Of a stretch of DNA of 39,813 bases, positions 1-6,675 are shown one piece after another. The stretch comes from an uncultured Flavobacteriaceae bacterium (GTDB lineage Bacteria; Bacteroidota; Bacteroidia; Flavobacteriales; Flavobacteriaceae), in assembly GCA_947504035.1 (NCBI GenBank), contig CANNGA010000024.1, forward strand, positions 1 through 39,813, written 5' to 3'. Each line of letters starts with the position of its first letter. Position 1 is the stretch's first letter. The notes under the pieces were generated by a model, which worked only from the letters and a program-made list of their open reading frames with translations, did no database searches and was not told where the DNA came from. A program made the translations under genes and the position numbers.

Positions 1-4
1 TTTG

Positions 5-77
5 TCTAACAAAAAACACACAAAGTATTGTAAACATTAGGGGTGTAAAAATATAAGTAGAAAATCAGCAAGCCCTA
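5..77. repeat. Left arm of 73-bp terminal inverted repeat
   Basis: This segment is the exact reverse complement of 39741-39813, with no mismatch over 73 bp. The inner edge reads AGCAAGCCCTA, after which the two sides diverge (CATACA here, ATTATA on the other side). Four more bases (1-4) lie outside the arm and cannot be compared, because the right copy runs to the last base of the window, so the true repeat may be longer. IS terminal repeats are usually shorter and imperfect. I therefore infer that both window ends enter the same end of two inverted copies of one mobile element, with the element lying outside the window. No transposase is visible and I cannot name the family. Confidence 0.9.
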
Positions 78-79
78 CA

Positions 80-1324
80 TACACAAAAACAGATCGCAAT
101 GGCCAATTTACAATTAGGGGTTCTATTGGTAACGTAATGCGTATTGCTGCCTTACATTATGAAACCATTCCTAATTTTACGATTGAAACATCTCATGATT
201 TGACCGTGATTTTACAAAATGATCCGCTTTTAAACACCGATGTGTTCCACCTTAGTTTCGATCATATTCGAGCTGGTGAAAGCTATACTAAAAATGAACT
301 AAAAACCGATTTTAACCTTGCTTATAGTAAAGGGTTTAATGATGGCAGTCTTGGCTCTGATCGCGCTGCTATAGATTATACTGAAAGTAGAGACCCTAAC
401 GGCGTTTCTATAAAAGTTAGATTCCCTAAAGGTAAATTAAAAACAGCCGATTCTGGGATAGACACAAGAATAGATTTAGAGGGTGTTTTTAATAACAATA
501 CGTTTACATCTGATGATTTATACCTTTCGTATTGGGTAAAATTTAGTTCTAATTTTGAGTTTGATAAATGTGGTGGTAAGTTACCAAGTCTTGGAGGGTC
601 TACCTTTAATTCGTCTGAAGACCGTTGGAAGGGACGTATCATGTGGCGCAAAGGGGGTAGCATTCAATTTTATATGGAATTACCTGATAGTCGTTTTACC
701 GCTAGCGATGAGGATCGGTTTTGGGGTGAAAAAACGCAAGAAGGTTCTGGAATTTGCGCTTTTGAATATACGCCTTTTTTAAGCGAGCCTGGGTGGCACA
801 ATATTGAATTGCATTATAAATTTGAAACTCCTGGGCAAAACGATGGCTTATTTGAAGGCTGGATAGACGGTAAAAATTTTAATAGCATTAATGCATCTGT
901 TTTTAAAAACTACCGTCCTAAAGGCAGTTCTAGAGCAGGTATTACAATTAATACAATTCTACTAAGTGCATTTTTAGGTGGATCTGATATTGAAGACTAT
1001 GCGCCCACTGAAGATATTTTTGCTTGGTTTGACGAATTTAGAGTCGCTACACAGCGGGTTAATGAATGGTCGCGATATACCGAACAAGAAACGTTATCGC
1101 TTACCGAGAGAAGTCCTAATACAACACCAACCATAGTTGCATATCCTAATCCTAATCCAACAGGCGTCTTTAAATTAACACAGGCATGTTCATGGCGCGT
1201 ATACACGCTTCTGGGCGTTGAGATTGCCAAAGGCTATAGCGACGTGATAGACCTTAATAATGCTGCTAAGGGCACTTACCTCTTAAGACTTAAAGAGCAC
1301 ATGTCTAAATTAGTTATTGCCTAA
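80..1324 (+). CDS. PL14-like polysaccharide lyase, T9SS-secreted, 5' truncated
   Basis: The frame is open from codon 41 and the first ATG is at 137, but no proper start or signal peptide is present. The residues before that ATG (YTKTDRNGQFTIRGSIGNV) resemble the end of a carboxypeptidase-regulatory-like beta domain. The 5' end therefore appears to be cut off by the repeat that ends at 77. The middle (about residues 70-310 of the ATG-137 product) resembles polysaccharide lyase family 14 folds: VRFPKGK, GGKLPSLGG, GRIMWRKGG, GWHNIELHYK, FEGWIDGK. The last 70 residues look like a T9SS type A sorting domain (AYPNPNPTG ... GTYLLRL), which implies export through the type IX system to the surface or medium. 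The substrate is unknown; alginate or another uronate polymer is plausible. Without its 5' end the gene is probably inactive unless the break is only an assembly boundary. Confidence 0.75.
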   Translation, partial: YTKTDRNGQFTIRGSIGNVMRIAALHYETIPNFTIETSHDLTVILQNDPLLNTDVFHLSFDHIRAGESYTKNELKTDFNLAYSKGFNDGSLGSDRAAIDYTESRDPNGVSIKVRFPKGKLKTADSGIDTRIDLEGVFNNNTFTSDDLYLSYWVKFSSNFEFDKCGGKLPSLGGSTFNSSEDRWKGRIMWRKGGSIQFYMELPDSRFTASDEDRFWGEKTQEGSGICAFEYTPFLSEPGWHNIELHYKFETPGQNDGLFEGWIDGKNFNSINASVFKNYRPKGSSRAGITINTILLSAFLGGSDIEDYAPTEDIFAWFDEFRVATQRVNEWSRYTEQETLSLTERSPNTTPTIVAYPNPNPTGVFKLTQACSWRVYTLLGVEIAKGYSDVIDLNNAAKGTYLLRLKEHMSKLVIA

Positions 1325-1350
1325 TCACACAATCCTTAGAGTCCTCCTCT

Positions 1351-1370
1351 AGCCCTAACATAGGCTAGCT
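1351..1370. other. Short hairpin after the lyase gene
   Basis: CTAGCC and GGCTAG form a 6-bp stem with an 8-nt loop, 27 nt after the lyase stop. No T-tract follows, so it is at most a weak 3'-end stabiliser. The rest of 1325-1586 shows no gene or strong signal. Confidence 0.25.
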
Positions 1371-1586
1371 AAACACTAACATTTAAGTGGTATAAACATT
1401 ATTTCAAATGGTAATTTTATAACTATGAAACAGAAAACATCTACTACGCTCCCAATTAACAATTATTAAAAGGCAGTGTTATTGCGTAAAAATTAAAACG
1501 TCAAGGTACGAACTAGCTATCCAAGCTCTTATTAAGATAAAGGGTTTGCATCAATCTTAGGCATCACCTGCTACCGTCTCATAGGC

Positions 1587-2069
1587 TTATAGAAAGCGAC
1601 TATGCCAACTCTCACTTGCGGGTACTTCCCAGTTATTTTTAAATTCTAAAACATTTGTTACTAAATTATTAAACACTATTGTGTTTTTTGAAACTGCTTT
1701 TTGCTTAGCCATCTTCTTAAAATCGATTAATGGCTTATAAGCAATAAACTCCCCTTGTTTGTAAGATACATTCATTTTATCCATGAGATCTACCTTATAG
1801 GTTTGCTCTAATTGCTGAATAAAATGTACGGAGGCATCTATAGAGCATCCTGTGGCCGCATTTAAATTTTGATTGAGGCCTATAATTATAAAACGCTTAT
1901 ATTTTAAAAGATATCCTGCTTGTAGATCACTGCCGTGGGCTGTCCAATTTGTAATAAAAACATCTAATTCTTTTTGAATCGCCTCTAACTCTTCTGGAGT
2001 AAACGAACGACTGGCTTGGTATATCCAAACACGAGATTCTTCTGGTAATATATTAAAGTCTACTAACAT
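1587..2069 (-). CDS. Conserved hypothetical protein (often mislabelled ABC transporter ATPase)
   Basis: This 160-residue soluble protein has no signal peptide and no Walker A or B motif. From memory, Flavobacteriaceae homologues sit beside the CCG-domain Fe-S protein and are often labelled 'ABC transporter ATPase', which this sequence does not support. Visible blocks are ESRVWIYQASRSF, TNWTAHGSDLQAGYLLKYKRF and GCSIDASVHFIQQLE. The ATG at 2069 lies 18 nt downstream of the CCG gene's stop, so it is very probably the last gene of that operon. The conserved Trp, His and Cys residues could form a small ligand or metal site, but that is a guess. Function is unknown. Confidence 0.75.
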   Translation of the reverse strand: MLVDFNILPEESRVWIYQASRSFTPEELEAIQKELDVFITNWTAHGSDLQAGYLLKYKRFIIIGLNQNLNAATGCSIDASVHFIQQLEQTYKVDLMDKMNVSYKQGEFIAYKPLIDFKKMAKQKAVSKNTIVFNNLVTNVLEFKNNWEVPASESWHSRFL

Positions 2070-2087
2070 GATTTTTTTTAATTGTAT

Positions 2088-2876
2088 TTACAAATCTTGG
2101 GCATTGGCAATCAACTCTGCTATGTCCATAATTTGCACATTTTCTTTTTCTTTAGCTTTCATACCATCTGTTAACATCGTGTTACAAAATGGGCAACCTG
2201 CTGCCACGATTTCTGGCTGTACCTCTAAGGCTTGTTCTGTACGTTCTATATTAACTTCTTTGTCTCCTGGCTCTGCATCTTTAAACATTTGCGCGCCGCC
2301 TGCACCACAACACAAACCGTTGCGCTTACAGTTTTTCATTTCAACCAACTCGGCTTCCAACTTATGAATCAAATCCCTAGGAGCTTCATAAATACCGTTA
2401 GCACGCCCTAAATAACAAGGGTCATGAAATGTGATGCGCTTGCCTTTATACTGGCCGCCTTCTATCGTTAAACGACCTTCACTAAGTAAGGTTTTTAAAA
2501 ACTGCGTATGGTGCATCACCTCGTAAGTCCCTCCTAGTTCGGGATACTCGTTAGCAATAGTATTAAAACAATGCGGACATGCCGTTACTATTTTTTTAAC
2601 ATCGTATGCATTAAGTACTTCTATATTTGTTACCGCTTGCATTTGAAATAGGAATTCATTCCCAGCACGTTTAGCAGGATCTCCTGTACAACTCTCTTCG
2701 GTGCCTAATACCGCAAAATCAACATTAGCTTTATGCAATAATTTCACAAAGGCTTTGGTTATTTTTTTGGCTCTATCATCAAAACTTCCAGCACAACCTA
2801 CCCAAAATAAAACTTCTGGCTGTTTGCCTTCTGCCATATATTCTGCCATTGTAGGTACTTTAAGTGATTCGCTCAT
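2088..2876 (-). CDS. CCG-domain Fe-S protein (HdrB/GlpC-like)
   Basis: This 262-residue protein has the paired cysteine-rich (CCG) modules of heterodisulfide reductase subunit B and related Fe-S oxidoreductase subunits. Cysteines fall in GCAGSFDDR (C28), ACPHCF (C100, C103), DPCYLGR (C154), CCGAGG (C189, C190) and GCPFC (C228, C231). In HdrB such modules bind noncubane [4Fe-4S] clusters. The gene follows the membrane ferredoxin at 3028-4341, so the pair probably works as an HdrC/HdrB-like unit in which quinone or ferredoxin electrons pass to a thiol or disulfide substrate. The partner and substrate are not known. There is no signal peptide, so it is cytoplasmic. The start is the ATG at 2876. 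Confidence 0.85.
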   Translation of the reverse strand: MSESLKVPTMAEYMAEGKQPEVLFWVGCAGSFDDRAKKITKAFVKLLHKANVDFAVLGTEESCTGDPAKRAGNEFLFQMQAVTNIEVLNAYDVKKIVTACPHCFNTIANEYPELGGTYEVMHHTQFLKTLLSEGRLTIEGGQYKGKRITFHDPCYLGRANGIYEAPRDLIHKLEAELVEMKNCKRNGLCCGAGGAQMFKDAEPGDKEVNIERTEQALEVQPEIVAAGCPFCNTMLTDGMKAKEKENVQIMDIAELIANAQDL

Positions 2877-2947
2877 GATTTGTGTATTTAAAAGCTATAA
2901 AATTTAACCCTTTTACAGCTGTTGATTTATATATTCTTTTGGACTTT

Positions 2948-3027
2948 GCGTTAGGGATTGAACGGTGTGTTTAAGCGCCTCGCAGAGCGCGAGTAGTGAA
3001 AGCCCGACCCTTGTGGTAACGCCCAAA
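2948..3027 (-). repeat. Flavobacterial dispersed intergenic repeat (GGGCGTTACC...GGGTCGGGC)
   Basis: Read on the minus strand, this stretch starts with GGGCGTTACC, continues AAGGGTCGGGCTTTC, holds a GC-rich imperfect hairpin (CTCGC ... GCGAG) and ends ATCCCTAACGC. I recognise this from memory as a short dispersed repeat found between genes in many Bacteroidota genomes. It fills almost the whole gap between the membrane ferredoxin and the CCG gene and is clearly more GC-rich than its surroundings. Whether it is an RNA stability element, a processing site or a non-autonomous mobile element is not evident. Only one copy was seen in this window. Confidence 0.6.
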
Positions 3028-4341
3028 TTACTCATCTTTCCAGTTTAATCGATCCATTTGATTGTAAGGCCAAGGGGCACCATTATTTTCAATATTAGTC
3101 ATCATGGTGTTTAGTTCTACTGGTGCTGCCGATTGCTCCATTACCAAATAGCGTCTCATATCTAAAATAATAGATAAGGGATTTATACTTACTGGGCAGG
3201 CTTCTACACAGGCATTACATGAGGTACATGCCCATAATTCTTCTTTTGTAATGTAGTCGTCCAAGAGCTGTTTGCCATCGTCTTTAAACGTGCCATTATT
3301 GGCATCTATATTTTTACCTACCGCTTCTAAACGGTCTCTGGTATCCATCATAATTTTACGAGGCGATAATTTTTTCCCTGTTTGATTGGCAGGGCACTCG
3401 CTTGTACAGCGCCCGCACTCGGTACAGGTATACGCATTTAATAACTGTATTCTATTAAGATCTATAACATCACTAACACCAAATTTAGCAGGAACAGCAT
3501 CGTCTTCGCCTTCTGGCGCTGCCGCAAATGGATCTGCATCTGGATCCATCATTAACTTTACCTCATTGGTAACGGCTTCTATATTATTAAAAGCGCCTTG
3601 AGGTTTTAAACCGCCATAATACACATTTGGAAATGCTAATAAAATATGTAAGTGTTTGGAGAAATAGAGGTAATTTAAAAACACCAAAATCCCTAGTATA
3701 TGTAGCCACCATGCGCCACGCTCTATACCATGACGCGTCGCTTCTGATACACCAGAAAATAGCGGACTAATGTATTGGCTTACTATATTCCCCGAGTTAA
3801 GGTCTTGAAATGCGGTATCGGTAGCATTCATCACTATAAAGAGTGTCATTAATACCATCTCAAAATAGAGAATATAGTTACCATCGTTTTTAGGCCAACT
3901 GGTCATTTCACTTTTCCAAAAGCGGGCCAACTTTAAAACATTTCTACGGCACCAAAATACAACAACGGTTATAAATACCAAACAGGCTAAAATTTCGAAA
4001 GCGCCTATTAAAAATCCATAAACAGAAGTTGGTAACACCTGTAGTCCTATACGATGCGTCCCAAAAAGACCATCTATAATAATCTCTACAACTTCTATGT
4101 TTATGATAATAAACCCTACATATACAATGATATGCAATAGCCCTGAGATAGGGCGTCTTACCATCTTGCTTTGTCCTAAAGCAATATTTATAACGTTTTT
4201 CCAGCGTTGCGAGCTATTATCGCTTGCATCTACGGCATGTCCTAACTTTATGTTTCTAATAAGTTTTTTAACATTTTTAGAGAAATAGCCTATGCCTAAT
4301 ATAAGGGCTATAGCAAAAAGTATATTTGGTATATAGTTCAT
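3028..4341 (-). CDS. Membrane-bound 4Fe-4S ferredoxin / HdrC-like Fe-S oxidoreductase
   Basis: This 437-residue protein has an N-terminal membrane part (hydrophobic segments near residues 5-20, 67-90, 108-130, 155-172 and 212-228), similar in outline to the b-type subunit of nitrate-reductase-gamma or DsrM families. A C-terminal 2x[4Fe-4S] ferredoxin domain follows, with CTECGRCTSEC (C306, C309, C312, C316) and CTSCNACVEAC (C372, C375, C378, C382). Several histidines in the membrane part could ligate heme, which I infer only from family resemblance. It probably takes electrons from the quinone pool and passes them to the CCG protein encoded downstream. It follows the MCE gene by 17 nt in the same operon. 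Confidence 0.85.
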   Translation of the reverse strand: MNYIPNILFAIALILGIGYFSKNVKKLIRNIKLGHAVDASDNSSQRWKNVINIALGQSKMVRRPISGLLHIIVYVGFIIINIEVVEIIIDGLFGTHRIGLQVLPTSVYGFLIGAFEILACLVFITVVVFWCRRNVLKLARFWKSEMTSWPKNDGNYILYFEMVLMTLFIVMNATDTAFQDLNSGNIVSQYISPLFSGVSEATRHGIERGAWWLHILGILVFLNYLYFSKHLHILLAFPNVYYGGLKPQGAFNNIEAVTNEVKLMMDPDADPFAAAPEGEDDAVPAKFGVSDVIDLNRIQLLNAYTCTECGRCTSECPANQTGKKLSPRKIMMDTRDRLEAVGKNIDANNGTFKDDGKQLLDDYITKEELWACTSCNACVEACPVSINPLSIILDMRRYLVMEQSAAPVELNTMMTNIENNGAPWPYNQMDRLNWKDE

Positions 4342-4358
4342 AAATCTAAAGATACTAA

Positions 4359-5321
4359 TTAATTTTGATCTTTAATTTCGTTGCCTTCTGCATCGTATTG
4401 TTTGGCGCGCTTACCAAACAATGAGAAGTGTACGTAACGTTTAGGGTTAAGCTTCATATCTTCTAAAAGTTGCTCCAGTTGTAAACTAGCGCCTTCTAAA
4501 TTATTATAGAGGCCTTCGTCTTTTAATAATTTCCCTATGGAACCTTCGCCTTTTTCTATCCTTGTGGTTAGGGTATTTAAATTTGCCATGGTTGTTTCTA
4601 TACTAGACATGGTTTCTTTTAAATTAGACGTTGCAATCTGCGCGGTAGTTGTAGAAAGATTGGACGAAATTGCATCTACGTTAGTTAATGTGCTATTTAA
4701 ACGTTCTTGATTTTTAAGCATTATGTTATTAAGGGTTGCCGAGCTATTTTTAAAATTTTCGATCACTGCATTTAATCCAGAAATACTCTCTCTTAAATGT
4801 TGTTTGGTTTTAGTATCGAAAACATCATTTAAGTTTACCAATAAAGAATCTGCACCTACCATCATAATCTCTACTTTTTCTTGTAAAGGCGTAAGACGTT
4901 GGTTTACCAAGTCTGTTAATCCAGCTTTTATAGTCCCCTTTAGTTTAGAATTATTTTCTGCGTTAGCTGCGCCATCAAAAGCAGGTACTATAGCAATTGC
5001 CTTACCTCCTATTAATCCTGCTTCGTATAACTCTGCGGTACTGTTTTTAGAAAATTGAAACTCATTATCTACCAACATCTCTACGGCTACTTTTCCAGAT
5101 CCATCACCTTTAAACCCTACGGTAATAACTTTACCAACATTAAGACCATTAATGGTAACTGGCGTAGAGGGTACCAATCCTTCTACGTTATCGTACTCTG
5201 TATAGAATGTTCTGGAGGCATCTAGTAGGTTTTGCCCTTTTAAATAGTTAAATCCAAAAATAAAAAGTATAATCCCAGCTAATACTAGAATTCCTGTCTT
5301 TGCCTCTCTTGATAGTTTCAA
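4359..5321 (-). CDS. MlaD-family MCE-domain protein
   Basis: This 320-residue protein has one N-terminal membrane anchor (about residues 9-26) followed by an MCE domain (about 38-115, with NVEGLVPSTPVTINGLNVGKV), then a long helical tail rich in Leu, Asn and Thr. MCE proteins form hexameric rings or tubes that carry lipids between membranes. This one would be the periplasmic substrate-binding part of an Mla-type phospholipid transporter, but no MlaE or MlaF gene is in the window. The start is a TTG at 5321; the protein begins MKLSREAKTG, a usual start for the family, and no ATG gives a better one. It sits 50 nt downstream of the amidase gene, probably cotranscribed. Confidence 0.85.
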   Translation of the reverse strand: MKLSREAKTGILVLAGIILFIFGFNYLKGQNLLDASRTFYTEYDNVEGLVPSTPVTINGLNVGKVITVGFKGDGSGKVAVEMLVDNEFQFSKNSTAELYEAGLIGGKAIAIVPAFDGAANAENNSKLKGTIKAGLTDLVNQRLTPLQEKVEIMMVGADSLLVNLNDVFDTKTKQHLRESISGLNAVIENFKNSSATLNNIMLKNQERLNSTLTNVDAISSNLSTTTAQIATSNLKETMSSIETTMANLNTLTTRIEKGEGSIGKLLKDEGLYNNLEGASLQLEQLLEDMKLNPKRYVHFSLFGKRAKQYDAEGNEIKDQN

Positions 5322-5371
5322 AATATGTTGCTTTTTAAAACAAATTTAAAATAAATTTGAATAGAATGTGA

Positions 5372-6466
5372 TTAATTAGAGTCTGATTTTAAAACTTCAT
5401 CTAAAGCTTGTTTTTTACCGTTTTTAAATGCCACAATAAAACAGGAGCTATAACCTTTAGCTTTTGCATCTTCTTCTAATAACTTTGCGGTATTGTAATT
5501 GGACGTACTGCCATAAAAGTATTTGTATAGGTTACCTTCACTGTGTCGCGTAATAGTTTCTAAACCTTTAAAATTATAAGGTTTTGGCATTAATTTTCTT
5601 GAACTTGCTGCTATTTGCACTTTAAATTCAACCCCCTCATATACTGCTTCTGGCATAGTTGTCGTTGGGGTTTCTACAGCACGCGCATCTTCTACGCTAT
5701 TTACTGTTACCGAAGCTTTATATTTTACAATGGCTGCAGTTATAGAATTTGCCATATCCTGCTGTCCTTTTTTAGAATTAAGATATTTCCCCTCTTTATT
5801 ATTTGTCAAAAATCCTAATTCGACAAGAACACTTGGCATTACCGTTTGATGTAAAACAATAAATCCTGCTTGTTTTACATTTCTATCCTTGCGCTTTATT
5901 TTGATAAAGTTATTTTGAATAAGACTTGCTAGGTATATACTTTGGTCAAGATATTCTTCAAGTCCTAATATGATACTAATAGCATCTTCTGGGGCATTAG
6001 GGTCGAAACCTTCGTAATTGGTCTTGTAATCATCTTCAAGAAAAATTACAGAATTCTCTTTTTTTGCCAATTCAAAATTTGTCTTATTTCTATGCAACCC
6101 TAATACAAAGGTACCTGCGCCATAAGCTTGAGACGTGTGCGAATCGCAATGTACAGATACAAAAAGGTCTGCTTTTGCTTTGTTAGCAATTTTACCTCTC
6201 ACAAATAAATCTATAAAAACATCTTTTTTTCGAGTATAGACCACTTTTACATTAGGGATTTGCTCTAGTTGTTTACCTACTTCTAACACAACTTTTAAAG
6301 CGATGTCTTTTTCGCGATACCCATTCCCTAAATTACCGGGGTCTTTCCCGCCATGTCCTGCATCTAATACAACGATAAAGGGATCGTTGGTTTGCGCTGT
6401 TGCAGACGTAGAAAAAACGAGCAAGGTTGCGAGGCTGATGACCGTTAGTATGAGTTTCGTTTTCAT
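5372..6466 (-). CDS. N-acetylmuramoyl-L-alanine amidase (AmiC type, Amidase_3)
   Basis: This 364-residue exported zinc amidase would cut the bond between MurNAc and the stem peptide during cell separation. A signal peptide ends near residue 24 (TSATAQ). The Amidase_3 domain spans about 29-250 with the expected zinc ligands and catalytic Glu: DAGHGGKDPG (H38), REKDIAL (E52), VSVHCDSH (H106) and LVELGFLTN (E215). The C-terminal 85 residues (from FKVQIAAS) look like a SPOR domain, which would target the enzyme to denuded glycan at the septum. It is divergent from lptD and leads the operon that runs to 1587. The start is the ATG at 6466. Confidence 0.92.
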   Translation of the reverse strand: MKTKLILTVISLATLLVFSTSATAQTNDPFIVVLDAGHGGKDPGNLGNGYREKDIALKVVLEVGKQLEQIPNVKVVYTRKKDVFIDLFVRGKIANKAKADLFVSVHCDSHTSQAYGAGTFVLGLHRNKTNFELAKKENSVIFLEDDYKTNYEGFDPNAPEDAISIILGLEEYLDQSIYLASLIQNNFIKIKRKDRNVKQAGFIVLHQTVMPSVLVELGFLTNNKEGKYLNSKKGQQDMANSITAAIVKYKASVTVNSVEDARAVETPTTTMPEAVYEGVEFKVQIAASSRKLMPKPYNFKGLETITRHSEGNLYKYFYGSTSNYNTAKLLEEDAKAKGYSSCFIVAFKNGKKQALDEVLKSDSN

Positions 6467-6619
6467 GTGTAATGTGTTAATTGTGAAAATAAATTAAATT
6501 TTCATCAAAAAAGGCTTGATTCTTGATGCAGGTTAAAACTTAAAATAAAGTCATATTCTCTTTTTATTTTTTAAGAAAATATTTCTAAGATTTTTAAATT
6601 AAACCCAGAAAAATATATG

Positions 6620-6627
6620 TAATTTTG
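6620..6627 (+). promoter_or_regulatory. Bacteroidota -7 box for lptD
   Basis: TAATTTTG is a perfect match to the Bacteroidota -7 consensus TAnnTTTG. A clear -33 TTG is not obvious in the AT-rich upstream DNA. Transcription would start near 6634. The box overlaps the TTG at 6625, so that TTG cannot be the start codon if the promoter is real. Confidence 0.5.
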
Positions 6628-6675
6628 GCAATTCAAAAACCGAGCCATACTTTTACAAAAATACATTTAAAAGCG

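Noticed and set aside
1587-2069. ABC transporter ATPase
   Set aside because: No Walker A, Walker B or signature motif in the 160 residues.
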